This document shows positions 1-10,445 of a stretch of 64,000 nucleotides of DNA, in pieces. The notes under the pieces are model-generated. The model searched no databases, was not told the DNA's origin, and was given only the letters and a program-made list of their open reading frames with translations. The stretch lies in NCBI GenBank assembly GCA_029378245.1, contig JARKIF010000010.1, positions 558,001 to 622,000 on the forward strand. The letters run 5' to 3'. The stretch's first letter is position 1. The number at the start of each line of letters is the position of its first letter. Both the position numbers and the translations under genes were made by a program. Origin of the DNA: Roridomyces roridus (Eukaryota; Basidiomycota; Agaricomycetes; Agaricales; Mycenaceae).

Positions 1-417
1 TGCGTTGGGTTGATTTGATTCGACCAGCAAGGCAATCTTCCACGTCGATGTCTTTGCCCAATATCCGATGTTGGACCGCGCAGGTGACTCCAGGTGACTC
101 CTTCTTTCGTTCCGAGAGACCCTACGGAGAATATTGCGAAATGCGAAAACAAAGTCGAGCAAACCCAGCCTTGAAGATGGAATCGTAGGATGAGCTAGTG
201 CACTCTTTCGAAAATCCCAGTGTTCTTTTTGAAAATAGAGCTGTGAATTGGGGAGTCAAAACGCGTCGAAAGGCAGTGGACTTGAGTGCTTGAGTCAAGG
301 TGCTCTCGTGTTACGTAACACCAGCCATTTATTATCTGCCACCACCTCTCCCTCGTCAACAAGGCTCTTCATTTCCACCGTCCATTTATTACCTCCACAC
401 CACCACCAAACTCGATC
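1..417. other. Upstream region of seryl-tRNA synthetase gene
   Basis: No convincing coding frame is visible here. The last about 100 bases are pyrimidine-rich with repeated CCACCACC motifs just before the ATG at 418, typical of a fungal promoter and 5' leader. A short direct duplication AGGTGACTCC occurs twice near position 80-101. Nothing else is recognised. Confidence 0.5.
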
Positions 418-2094
418 ATGACTCTGGATATCCTTCAGTTTATAGACAGCAAAGGCGGTAACTCGGCCGAAATCCGTGAATCTCAGCGGAAACGCGGTGA
501 ATCTGTCGAGCTCGTCGACGAGGTCGTGCAGATGTACGCCGATTGGGTCAAAAGTGCTTGCTTTGCGCGCCCCTGCTGCCCATAATCGACTCTAATGGTT
601 TCCGACAGTGGATTTCGAGGCCGCGAATACAGCCAAGGAGGTGAACGTGGTGCAGAAACAAATCTCGGCAAAGAAAAAGGTAGGCTTCCTTCGTGCTATC
701 TTACTTGGGATCCCAACTGAACGCGTTATTCTTCAAGGCAAAAGAACCTGCAGATGATCTGGTCGCGGCCAAGAAGGAGCTGGACGCCAAGGTCGACACG
801 ATGCGCAAGGAGGCCAAGGAATTCGAGGTCAAAATGCGGCAAAAGGCGAGCACGGTTGGCAATATTGTTGGTAAAGATGTGCCTGTGAGCCAGACTGAGG
901 TTCGTGGTCACTATTTCCTTCATTTCCAAGGGCATGCATGAATGGACGTTAACCAGGACGACAATGTTACTCTGCGGACGTGGCATCCTGTCCAAGAAAC
1001 CGACGAGCCGCCTGTGCGAACCGATATAATGCCACATCATGAAGTGCTACTGAGATTAGACGCGATGGACCTTGATCGGGGTGCGTTTGGCTGTCGCGCT
1101 CTGTACGCCGATATCTCACTTTTCTACCAGGCGCCAAAATTGCAGGCCACCGGGGATACTTCCTGACGAACGACGGAATAGATCTGAACCATGCTTTAAT
1201 CGCATACGGGCTCGACTTTTTGCGAGACCGGGGATACAAAAAGATTCAGCCGCCGTTTTTCATGAACAAGGACCAGATGGCCAAGACGGCACAATTAGAT
1301 CAGTTCGATGAGGAGCTCTACAAGGTACGTGTATGGGTATCTCCTCGCAGCACGGTCTCTTACTCTCAGCAGGTCATCGCCTCGGACGACGAGAAATATC
1401 TCATTGCGACTTCGGAGCAACCCATCTCCGCCTTCCACTCGGACGAATGGTTTGACGCGCCCGAGACCCAACTCCCGATCAAGTACGCGGGTTACTCGAC
1501 GTGTTTCCGGAAAGAGGCGGGCTCGGCGGGACGCGACATGTGGGGCATCTTCCGAGTGCACCAGTTTGAAAAGATCGAGCAATTCTTGATTACGGACCCG
1601 ACCAAGAGCTGGGAGATGTTCGACACGATGATTGCGAACAGCGAGGCGTTCTACCAGAGCCTTGGTCTGCGTTACCGCGTCGTCGCCATCGTCTCGGGCG
1701 CGTTGAATCTGGCTGCGGCTCAAAAGTACGATTTGGAGGCGTGGTTCCCATTCCAGAAGAACTACAAAGAGTTGGTGTCGTGCTCGAATTGCACGGATTA
1801 CCGTGAGTCTTCTTCATAAACTAGCTGGACAATCGAGGCTGATGCATCGCAGAGAGCCGGCGGCTTGAGGTGCGGTGCGGGATCAAGGTGAAGGACCAGG
1901 CACGCAAGCTGTACGTCCACATGCTCAACGGGACGCTCTGCGCTACGGAGCGGGCTATGTGCTGCCTCGTAGAGAACTACCAGACTCCGGATGGTCTGGT
2001 CATCCCGGAGGTGCTTCGGCCGTACATGCGCGGACGGGACTTTTTGCCGTGGGTCAAGGAATTGCCCAAGGGGTTGCAGAAGAAGCAGGCGTAG
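418..2094 (+). CDS. SES1: Cytosolic seryl-tRNA synthetase
   Basis: The enzyme charges tRNA(Ser) with serine in the cytosol (class II aminoacyl-tRNA synthetase). The ATG at 418 opens a frame split by six short introns near 554-608, 680-738, 919-957, 1080-1130, 1325-1372 and 1803-1853, each with GT-AG ends. The N-terminal third is a lysine/alanine-rich helical arm ([20 protein letters not shown]), as expected for the tRNA-binding coiled coil. The catalytic part carries class II motif 2 ([20 protein letters not shown]), preceded by the serine-binding TSEQP, and motif 3 ([18 protein letters not shown]). The C terminus is short and basic (KGLQKKQA), as in eukaryotic cytosolic forms. There is no presequence, so this is the cytosolic rather than the mitochondrial enzyme. 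All exons stay open when spliced. The small 5' exons are the least certain part. Confidence 0.95.
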
Positions 2095-2469
2095 ATTGTA
2101 TTGGATAGAAAACGAATGTACTGCGATGGCTGAACGTATCATTATTTGTACCTGCCTTTACTCTTTGACGAATACGTTCATGTAGTCAAACCTCTGGACC
2201 TCCAAAGCAGGCCTCTGACTCTGAGCCGCCTCAGGCTTCAATAAGCTTCGCTAACCGGTTACCTCGGGTCACTATCCGTGGTGTATCAGCAGTATTACTG
2301 CAACGGAAGAACAGCCGTTCACCTAAAAGCGCGCCCCATCTCTCGGTTGTCTTCCGAACATTACCAATGGCCTGTCAAGTCCCACTCGAATAAAAGCTAC
2401 CATGCTGAGCTTGAGTGGTCATACCGCGCCTGGCACCTAGGCCTCTCAAGTTAATCTTGCCATCCATCC
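2095..2469. other. Intergenic region between SES1 and the MDR gene
   Basis: This holds the 3' flank of the synthetase gene and the promoter of the downstream dehydrogenase. No reading frame with coding character was seen. An AATAAA-like block (CGAATAAAAGC) lies near 2388, but on position it belongs to the promoter side rather than to a known terminator. Confidence 0.4.
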
Positions 2470-3560
2470 ATGTCCACCATCGAGAACCAAGCTGCTTTCC
2501 TCACCGCCGTCAAGGCACGCCCCCTCCAAGTTGGACCAGCGCCTATGCCTACTCCACAAGGCAGCGAGGTCGTCGTCCAAGTCCATTCGGCTGCTCTCAA
2601 TCCCGTCGACCCTGCCATACAGAATATGGGTATCTTGGTCCCAGCAGACGGGTACCCTTATGTCCTTGGTTTTGACTTCGCTGGAGTCGTGCATGCTGTT
2701 GGGCCGGACAATACGCGCTTCAAGGTCGGAGACCGCGTCACCGCCCTTCGCGCCCAAGGATCAGCGCACGGCGGGTTCCAGCTGTATGCTATCCCTTCTA
2801 TCGCAACCAAGATTCCGGACCACGTTAGTTTCAACGAGGGGTCTGTTTTGGGTCTTGGGATGACCAGTGCTGCGTATAGCTTGTTCGAGAAGGTACTGGC
2901 TGGTTTCTCTCAATTCCAACGATTCTAATGAATCTAAATCTACAGACTACTCTGGCGCTCGACCTGCCCAAGCCCGGCGGAAACAAGCCTAATGGCAAGG
3001 TCCTGCTCGTTTGGGGCGGCGCGTCCAGCGTGGGTGCTTGCGCCATCCAGCTTGCGAAAGCTGCTGGATACACCATCGCTGCGACGGCCAGTGCCAAGAA
3101 CTTCGACCTCCTCCGTGAAATCGGCGCCGAGCATGTTTTTGACTACAACAAAGACGGAGTTGTCGACGATATCGTCGACACCCTCAAGGACAAGGGCGAC
3201 ATGGCCGGCGTGTTCTCTGCCATCGCGAGGCCGGATTCTGTTCTCCTCCAATGCGCGGTTATTTCTGGGCGACTTGAAGGGAAGCGGCATGTTGGGACTG
3301 TGCGTCCTGTGGGATTCCCTCCCGTTGCGAATTGGCCTGAGCAAATTGAGGTTAGTGATTGTATGCCCAGGGAAAGCTTCCAGAGCGGAGTGGTTCCTGC
3401 GATTTGGGGTGATTGGTTGGAGGGGGCTTTGGCGGATGGGACTATGAAATGCAGGCCGCAGTTTGAGGTGGTCGGTCGGGGTCTCGATGCGGTTCAGGGA
3501 GCGGTGGATCTCATGGGGAAGAGTGTCAGCGGGAAGAAGTTGGTCGTTGAGATGGTGTAG
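2470..3560 (+). CDS. Zinc-type (MDR) dehydrogenase / trans-enoyl-reductase-like oxidoreductase
   Basis: Predicted NAD(P)H-dependent medium-chain dehydrogenase/reductase of 345 residues. The sole intron is 2893-2945 (53 bases, GT-AG, phase 0). The N-terminal GroES-like domain includes VVVQVHSAALNPVDPAIQN and GFDFAGVVHAVG, then FKVGDRV. The Rossmann half carries the nucleotide-binding stretch VWGGASSVGACAIQLAKAAG near residues 165-185, then EIGAEHVFDY. The catalytic-zinc cysteines of true alcohol dehydrogenases are not seen. This fits the zinc-independent quinone/enoyl reductase branch (ToxD-like proteins of fungi). Substrate cannot be inferred. A broken paralogue of the 3' end lies just downstream, and another sits at about 9.9 kb, so the gene belongs to a small duplicated family. 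The start is chosen because the frame begins there and the domain is complete. Confidence 0.88.
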
Positions 3561-3682
3561 TGAAACTTCAGGTCAATTCCATAAATCAATTCTTCTTTCG
3601 CTCAGCTTCGTTGTCCTGCAAGTGTCTGGTCTGACTGGCGCCGGTTTCCAAAATGTGCATTACATGCTATCGACTGGGAAGA

Positions 3683-3790
3683 TGTCTTGAGCTTCGACTT
3701 GGTTGGGCGGGGTCTTCATGCGGCCCAGAGAGCTGTAGATTTAATGGGACAGGTAATGGGGAGAAGCTGATCGTCGACATCTTGCAGTAG
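3683..3790 (+). pseudogene. 3' remnant of an MDR dehydrogenase paralogue
   Basis: A short piece reads GRGLHAAQRAVDLMGQ, then, after a one-base shift, NGEKLIVDILQ and a stop at 3790. It aligns with the last 28 residues of the intact dehydrogenase just upstream (GRGLDAVQGAVDLMGK). It resembles even more closely the second remnant at about 10.2 kb (LMGQ, NG, VDIL in both). It is therefore the tail of a separate paralogue, not a local copy of the upstream gene. No N-terminal part remains nearby. Confidence 0.8.
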
Positions 3791-4282
3791 ATGAGAGGAT
3801 GAACAGAATTGGAGCAAAATCTCACAAAAAGACATCGCTAACAGATGCTACTCTGCGTCCATCTTCCGACCACCCGGCCAAGGGGATAGGTCTTATGTGG
3901 CGTCGACTAGTCAATTGACTGCACCTGAGGAGATGCTCGGCCTGCCACGTCGCAAGTGAAGACCGAGGGGACCGAAGTCAACCCACGGAAAACCCTGGCC
4001 CCAGTCGAAATGCAGTGATGTTTTCGCGGGGTCATGACTTGAATAATGTACCTTGGTCGGAGTACCGGGTGAGCTCGATCATGGCTTGGATTCGTCGCTA
4101 CCAAATTCCGCCGTTTGTAGCACACTTCTGCGTCGTTGTGAGTATTTAGTACACAGTGGCCAGGACCAGATTGACAGCGCTGAGCTAGAAACCAAATGGG
4201 TTAAGATGATTGGCAATGACAGGCGCGCATCAACCTCCTTCTTGTCCACCACCACCTCCCTCCTCGCAAGAGATACCCCAAA
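3791..4282. other. Intergenic region upstream of a family 1 gene
   Basis: No gene was recognised. A 27-base stretch ending CTACTCTGCGTC at 3827-3853 recurs with few changes at about 16330-16356, just ahead of another family 1 relic, so it may be old family-linked flanking sequence. The final 60 bases before the ATG at 4283 are pyrimidine-rich and promoter-like. Confidence 0.4.
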
Positions 4283-5463
4283 ATGCCTTCTCTCGACAAA
4301 GGCCTAGACAAATCCATTGAAAAGGCCCTTCTTTCATCCTCGCCACGCTTCAACTACTATTTCTCGGAACGTGGTATCCACCGCGCCATCCAGGACGCGC
4401 CGCCCTTGACTGCGGTCGGTCTTGTACCAATGGGCGAGGCTCTGCTTCACTGGTTTCTGGTCGACTTTTGTCTGCGTGAGGGTCTCCCAGCCATCTCGCA
4501 CTTTGGGGTGAGTCTCTGACCCTCGCCGACGTCCCGTACTAACTTCGTTCCAGACCATCAAATCGCACATCCTAGCGCCCGCGGTATTTTCTACGCTACT
4601 CGAGTTCCAAGAACTACCCATTTCGTTCGCGTACCTGGAAAAGGTCACTCCGGCAAGAATCGTCGCTCTTATTTTCGGAGGCATCGCTGTCTATCTGGGC
4701 GCGGAAGACGCCGAGAACTGCTTTGAAGGTGCTTTTGGTCCTGCTATTCGGGCGGCGATTGAAGTGTGCATTGCGTACAGCAAGTCAGTCCCTTTTCACA
4801 CCCAAACTACATGCTGAGGACATCCTCAGCCCATTGCTGGAGACTAGCAACAAGTGCCAGCAGCTGACGGAGGAGAGAGCCTCTCAGGCCAAGATCAGTG
4901 CGTCGGCAGCCGTATCTCCCTCACAAAATGTATTCATCCCAGCATCAGTGGCTCAGGTCTTGGGGCGGCCGAAGAGAGGGCCAGTATCCGATTCCTCGAC
5001 TCCAGCGCCAACCGCATTGGAACCTATCCCTGCGCCTCCAGCCTCGCTCTTGCAGACAGGCAAGGCAGTGTTTTCTAAAGTGTGTACATTATTCTGTCCT
5101 TCGGGACCGGTGACTGAACGCTGTATCCAGGTTCTTTCCACCTTTGCCCTTTTCGCCGCGAAGAACCTCAGTGGACAAACTCCCCAAGGCCCAGTAGCAA
5201 GTTCGAGCATTTGCGCTCATGAAGAGCCCAAGAAAACTGTTTCTACCCTTCCATCCCACTCGTCTCATTTGAAGCCACGACCTCCTCTGATATTTCTGGA
5301 CTCTCTTACCCCGAAACACGGCCGCTTTTCGCCATATCGTCGTCCGGTTCTCAACGCACCGGCACCGGCACTGTTCCCGTCGTCGTTGAAGACCAATTTG
5401 ATCATGTCGGAGAACAGCAGATACTGGCCCAAGTTGCGAAGTCTTCAGGAAAGGATGGTGTAG
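4283..5463 (+). CDS. Family 1 protein, degenerate RNase III-like fold (hypothetical)
   Basis: Not assigned to a known family by identity. Three GT-AG introns (about 4508-4553, 4783-4828, 5081-5130) join an open protein of about 345 residues. Residues about 1-75 start MPSLDKGLDKSIEKALLSSS and contain LVPMGEALLHWFLVDF. After the first intron comes a helical part ending in AENCFEGAFGPAIRAAIEVC. The two motifs sit where RNase III enzymes have their LEFLGDAxL and ADxFEAxxGA helices, but only scattered acidic residues remain, so catalysis is doubtful. The C-terminal half is Ser/Pro-rich, probably disordered. Paralogues occur at 16.4, 40.36 and 49.6 kb and a relic at 8.37 kb. The RNase III link is an inference from motif order. 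The C-terminal exon choice is less certain than the N-terminal half. Confidence 0.65.
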
Positions 5464-5824
5464 CATTGGCGCCGTTGAATGCAGGGCGATTGTTTTGACG
5501 TTGGTGGACCCTGCTTCTTTGCGCATTTTTTCTCGGACGGACGCGTCATTCATCCTCTATAGATCTAGATGTACCATTTATCGTCTTGTATATTAGACTG
5601 TCTGTGTATGGAAATGGGAAATTTCAGCTGGAATTGGAAGCCACCGTGTGAATTGCGATTGACAGCGCACTGCCACCTGATGTGGTTCATTGTTCTCTTC
5701 CTCCACGACGCGTGCCACCGTAGGCCTTACGCGACGCGTTCCTTTGTCCGTCGTCCCAGAGAGAGGGTGACCCGGCATATAAGACCGGCAATTCCGTGAG
5801 TCACTCCGAAACTTGTCCCAAACC
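5464..5824. promoter_or_regulatory. Intergenic region with TATA-like element before the FunK1 pseudogene
   Basis: No gene was recognised. CATATAAG near 5777-5784 lies about 45 bases before the ATG at 5825, a plausible core promoter for the now broken kinase gene. Confidence 0.4.
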
Positions 5825-8163
5825 ATGGCGCAGACCAGGAAATTAGCATCAGCTCCCCGCTGCTTCGCCTTTCGCGCCGGCGGCTACCAAACCCCCACCT
5901 CGGGCGCCAGCCACCGTATCAAACACTCCTCACAAGGTCAAAGTCGCCAGCGACTTTACCAAAGGACGATAGCAATACAAGAAGGAGAACATGGACTCGC
6001 TGCTGAAGGAGGAGATCGGTCTATACCCCAAATACGTGCCCAACAACGACCTCCTTAAATTTCTCTTCCCCCCACCATTGCCTTTCGGAGAAGCTATCCC
6101 CATCCAAACTTCTGGCAGAGCTGTCCGCCGGCGACGAGCCTCTCTACGCTCGCGGCCAGTGGGTAGACTGCCCAGATCTCACCAAATCCTCAAAGGGCGG
6201 AGATCTCGAGAGGGATCTTGTTGCATTCTTGCAGAAATTCGGGGAACGCGTCGCCCAGCTCACTGGTACCGATGCCCCGAAACGTACAACGCCAACAAAC
6301 CTGTCGAGGATGCCCCAACACGAGGTCTCCCGACTTCTTCTTGAGCTCGGCGGTCGATAAGATCACATGGGACTGTGTTGACGTACACGGGGAGCTCAAG
6401 TGTTCTGCGTCCCGAGACAACCAGGACGAGGTGTTCCGACAGCTCCTCAACGGGGGCATACCTGATCTTTGCTTCACAAGACAACCGTCGATTTGTCGTG
6501 TCGCTCTGCTTTATGGCGCACGCTCTCCAGCTCTACATCTTCGATCGCGCCGGGCTGGTCACTTCATCCTCCTTCGACATTCACAAGGAACCAAAGCGTT
6601 TTATCCATGTCATCACGGCGCTGGTGTTTGCGGACGACCCCACTTTGTTGGGCTATGACACCTCGATTGTCGAGAGGAACGGCAGCCGTTTCATCACCGT
6701 CGATGGTACCGAGTACCAAATCGGCGACCCACTCTTCATCAGCGACGTCATCCGCGGTCGAGGCACGGTCTGCTGGCATGCTCGTCACGGCAACGAGGAC
6801 TTTGTTATCAAAGACACCTGGGCCGACAATTCGCGAGAGCACTCTGTAGCGGAGATTCTGCACAGAGCCGCGGGCATCGAAGGAGTGCCCAAGCGGATGC
6901 CGTCGTTCAGATTCACGGTGTCGAGGATTCCACCGCCACATTGCGTTCGCCTTCCGCCACAGGTCCGCAGAAGGCTCGTGATGTCGAACTATTGGACACA
7001 ATCGAGACGAGAATCCACCGTCGACTCGTTATCACGCCTTTGTGTTCATCGTTGCCCAATTTCGCGAATCGGAGGGAACTTCTTCCGATTTTCATTGACG
7101 TGGTCACAGGTCAGTACCAGCGTACTCGTTTTGTTCCTGATGGTTGACCCTTCTGTCAGCTCATCGCGACCTGTGCGAGAATAAACGCATTGTTCACCGC
7201 GACATCAGCGTCAACAACTTCATGATTATGCCCCCTCCGACCGCCTCGCTTACCGACCAGCCGCAGCCCCCCACGGACGTAGCAGCTCCCACGGCTGATG
7301 CCTCGCAGGCAGTTGCGCCATCCGTTGCGTCCGCCCCTCGCCGTGGCATCATCATCGACTTTGACTACGCGCTTATCGTAGACCCCGATGACAAAACACA
7401 CAAGGTTGCGATTGGTCACCGAACGGTACGCCTTCCCTCTCTTTTTTCCTTCTGCCGTTAACTTGGGCCGTTCCAGGGCACTCTCCCTTTCATGGCCATC
7501 CAAGCCCTGAGCCTTGGCGGTCGTTTACCCGCCCACGAGCCCAGACATGACCTCGAGTCCATGCTCTACGTGCTCATCTGGGTCTGCCTACATTATGCAG
7601 GGCCCGGTGGCGTCGAACGTCAAAATTTCGACATTACCGACTCATCGCTGTCTGGATGGGTCCAAGGAGATTACAAGGCAATTGGGGCGAGCAAGAGTGG
7701 CGCCATGTTCAACCCGGATCTTTGGAACGACTTTGTTTTGACGGAATTTACTCCGTACTTCCACCCACTCAAGACTTGTGTTTCCGCATGGAAGGATCTG
7801 TTGGTCACTGGTAACATGAGGCACGCCGCGGTCCTCCAAGTGCTCCAGGAAGGGTTGAAGGCGCTACCCGACAAGGATGAGAAATGGTCGAGGGAGAATG
7901 ATCCCGAGGGGTACGGTCCAGATACTGCGGATGCGGACACGGTGAACGCAAGAGACATCACAACTTCCTCACCCGTATCAACGACGCTCAGACGGAGCGG
8001 CGGCCAAGTTGTTGAATAGCGGAGATGGGGGTCGCCATGCGACGAGCGCTCCAGCAATCCCGACCTGGCTCGATCGCGAGCCGACGCCACCGCCGCCTCA
8101 GAATCAGTATGGTGCCAAGGCCAGAAAGCGAGGTGCCTCGTTTGGTAAATCGGGGCAAGATTG
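5825..8163 (+). pseudogene. FunK1-type protein kinase pseudogene
   Basis: This is a decayed copy of the fungal-specific kinase family FunK1 (Pkinase_fungal). Compared with the better copy at 10.4-12.6 kb, it has an in-frame TAG in the N-terminal region (KGR-stop-QY, near 5971). It also has a stop near 6360, one extra G in a run near 6450 that shifts the frame, a further shift after about 6890, and shifted frames in the tail. Well-preserved segments remain. FDRAGLVTSSSFDIHKEP and WHARHGNEDFVIKDTWAD lie before the catalytic core. IVHRDISVNNFMI is the catalytic loop with HRD, and GIIIDFDYALI replaces DFG. RHDLESMLYVLIWVCLHYAG is the family hallmark. Introns at about 7110-7160 and 7425-7477 match those of copy 2. 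The tail NSGDGGRHATSAPA can be followed to a stop at 8163. It is not expected to make a full kinase. Confidence 0.88.
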
Positions 8164-8289
8164 ATACATACTTACCGAGTTTCTGAATCACGACTACCAA
8201 TGAGCATATGTATCTGGCCAATGTACTTTCAGTTTTTTCTACTTGAGGACGTACATCAGGCCTGGCCCTCAGTTTGCTCCCATCACGAG

Positions 8290-8439
8290 ACTCTTGTCCT
8301 TTGCCACAACCTCCAGATTATACGCGCGCGCCTCTGCCTTCTCCTACTCTCTTTTCTCGCCCTCGTCCTCCATATGCGTTCTGTCAAGTCCCAGATTGAC
8401 CACGAGGTGCTTGTCGGTCCATCAACTGTAACTGTGTAA
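8290..8439 (+). pseudogene. 5' relic of a family 1 gene (promoter plus first codons)
   Basis: The block GCCACAACCTCCAGATTATACGCGCG and the following pyrimidine-rich leader match the promoter of the family 1 gene at 40.36 kb. They also match, in reverse, that of the gene at 49.6 kb. An ATG at 8374 opens MRSVKSQIDHEVLV, matching the family N terminus (SLIDHAIEQAL, SQIDHAIELA). Similarity then stops and the frame closes at 8439. Only the promoter and about 15 codons remain. Confidence 0.8.
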
Positions 8440-8521
8440 GTATGATACCCTCTGGTTAGGGACGACAGCGAGCGGACGAGCAACTCAGAAAGCGTTTGGG
8501 ACGCGCAGGATCGGTGCTGAG

Positions 8522-9170
8522 ACATTACGGTCAGCCACGAGATGAATGCCAGTGGTGTCCGAATGTTCTCGGAGTCGGAGACTCGGACGAAATATATTCG
8601 TGTGACGGTGGGAGGTGCAACGGCGTTTTAAAAAATTTATGGCCAGTAGACTCAAAGTAGACAGTACATAGACTAGAGCAGTAAAACCAATAGTCCGATA
8701 TGCAGAGTAGTTGAACTACCTTGGAAATGTTGACGAAACCGTCTCCGCCCGTGTCCATCTCTGCTTCACTCTACGGGTTCCCCGCCTCCGCTCATCGTCC
8801 ATAGCCTGCAGTGACGCAAAAGAGGCCTCTTCTTCGCGCACGTCGAATATGCGTAGCGAGTTTGAACGGGCGACCACCAGATTGCATAGGGTCCGACCAG
8901 AAGAGATGTAGCCTCTTGGAGGTATGGGTAAAGAAGAGTTTGAGGCTCGCGGCAAATTCCACACCGCTAGGCAGACTTTCTCGTAGTGAAGATAATCGTT
9001 CACTACAGGGAAACCGCTAGGCGGCAAAATTTGTTGATGAAGAGCATGCATCTCAACAGCACTTGCGCTTTGCATTGTGCAAGTCCAGCCCTCCTCTCCA
9101 CACCCACTTCTTAGCAAAAGGTTAGAGGCAAGTTAGAGGAAAATTGTGTGAAGCAGTAAGTCGCGAGTTG
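8522..9170 (-). pseudogene. Detached 5' fragment of CFT1 (older copy)
   Basis: The minus strand carries the upstream flank, first exon and start of the second exon of CFT1 in degraded form. MHALHQQILPPSG, then GYISSGRTLCNLVVARSN, then LRIFDVREEEASFAS match the N terminus of the intact gene at 49.8 kb, and ATATATTTCGTCCGAG matches its second exon. An insertion-like divergent stretch follows ILPPSG and frame shifts follow DDERRRG. The upstream part (TGCTTCACACAATTTTCC) resembles the CFT1 locus more than the second fragment at 13-14.6 kb, so it was probably an independent duplication. Confidence 0.85.
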
Positions 9171-9894
9171 GCGACGTCGACGGTCGAGGCAATGAACAGT
9201 GATACACGGGTCGCGCATATTAGCGTATATTCCATGTACTTAGCTGTAAAGACGATTCCATCATATTTCGAAGGGGTGAATGAATGTATATGTAGGCTGG
9301 TTGACTCTCGAGGAGAAGAGCAGATATATGTAAGAGGTGCGCGGTGACGTCGGCAGCCGACGGCAGGAGAAAAGAATGCGGCTAGCCAAGCCGGTGAGCA
9401 TGGTTGGGCATGAAGCTCAATGGATGTACTGTGACGTGGTGAAGTGTACAGCAGCTCCTTCAAGTATGCGGGCTACGACGGTGCTCGTCAGCGAGAACTG
9501 ACACGGTCACGATGTGAGTACATACAAAGTGACGGCTTTGGTGGAAAGACGGGCTTGAACAAGGTCCGAAGGATACTGTATCATCTTCAGCCAGCGGCAT
9601 TGACCAAGATCGTGTCACTGGCAGCAGTGCCACGTTCAATTCCTCCTCGTCCGAGTGGACTGATACTCCGTATTCTTGCGAATGGCGGTGGTAGTACACG
9701 AGGGGAGATGTCGTCAACTCCCGTGAGCCCGAGGCGTTCGTGAGCACCACGGTGTGTGTCCTCGGACTGTCAAACTCCTCCTCCTCGTTGAGTTCATTGT
9801 GCTCGTGGTTCATGACCTGGAATTCATTGAACGGGGGGATTGTCTCGTAATAATAAAAAAGGGCATCTGTGGTCCGTGGAGGATTGAACGAGAA
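9171..9894. other. Accessory region without a recognised gene
   Basis: A 117-codon open frame on the minus strand (9460-9813, acidic start NHEHNELNEEEEFDS) is the only notable frame. It has no recognisable relative, no intron logic and no upstream promoter signal, so no gene is called. It may be another gene relic. Confidence 0.3.
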
Positions 9895-10250
9895 AGGGTG
9901 GAGAAGACCGCCACCCGTGCGGTACTTCGGAAGCTTGAGGGGAAAGCTGCGCGATCTTCAATTCGGACGTTCTTCTCAAGTGCGCTGCTGTCGCTCGACT
10001 GGAAGTTCAAGGCAGGCGACATGTCGAGACGTCGAACCCTCCGATGGAAAACTGGCCCGATGAGTTCGAGATTAGCACTTGGGCTTTGAGGATTCTGGAC
10101 GAGGTCGGTAAAGCTAACCGGGGAGAGTGGCTGGAGGGCGCATTGAAGGACGAAGGGACCACTGGTGGAAGGGGTCTTGATGCAGCTCAGAAAGCGGTAG
10201 TTCTAATGGGACAAGGAATTAATGGGCAGAGCCTGGTCGTCGACATTTTG
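9895..10250 (+). pseudogene. 3' remnant of an MDR dehydrogenase paralogue (longer)
   Basis: One frame reads VEKTATRAVLRKLEGKAA, then after a small shift DVLLKCAAVARLEVQGRRHV, MENWPDEFEISTW, and GRGLDAAQKAVVLMGQGING followed by LVVDIL. This aligns in order with the C-terminal 130 residues of the dehydrogenase at 2.5 kb (VDDIVDTLKDKG, DSVLLQCAVISG, ANWPEQIEV, GRGLDAVQGAVDLMGK). The nucleotide-binding and GroES parts are missing. It abuts the FunK1 kinase gene that starts at 10446. Confidence 0.82.
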
Positions 10251-10445
10251 CATTCCGAAAGAATTTTCAATTCCAGTGTCCAAACTAGCCACGGCACGCT
10301 TGGGAGGCACTTGAAGTTAGCTCGGCCAGCCGAAATGAAAGTTCTCGCTGCGAGACTCTGCGAGACGATGAGGACAGTGGGCCGGCCCAATTCGGTGCTG
10401 ATTGGCAGCGTACCGCCACTGTAAGACCCTTTGTTCCGATTCATC

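Noticed and set aside
9460..9813. 117-codon minus-strand frame starting NHEHNELNEEEE
   Set aside because: No recognisable family, no splice neighbours and no promoter signal; it could be a relic, but nothing supports a gene.
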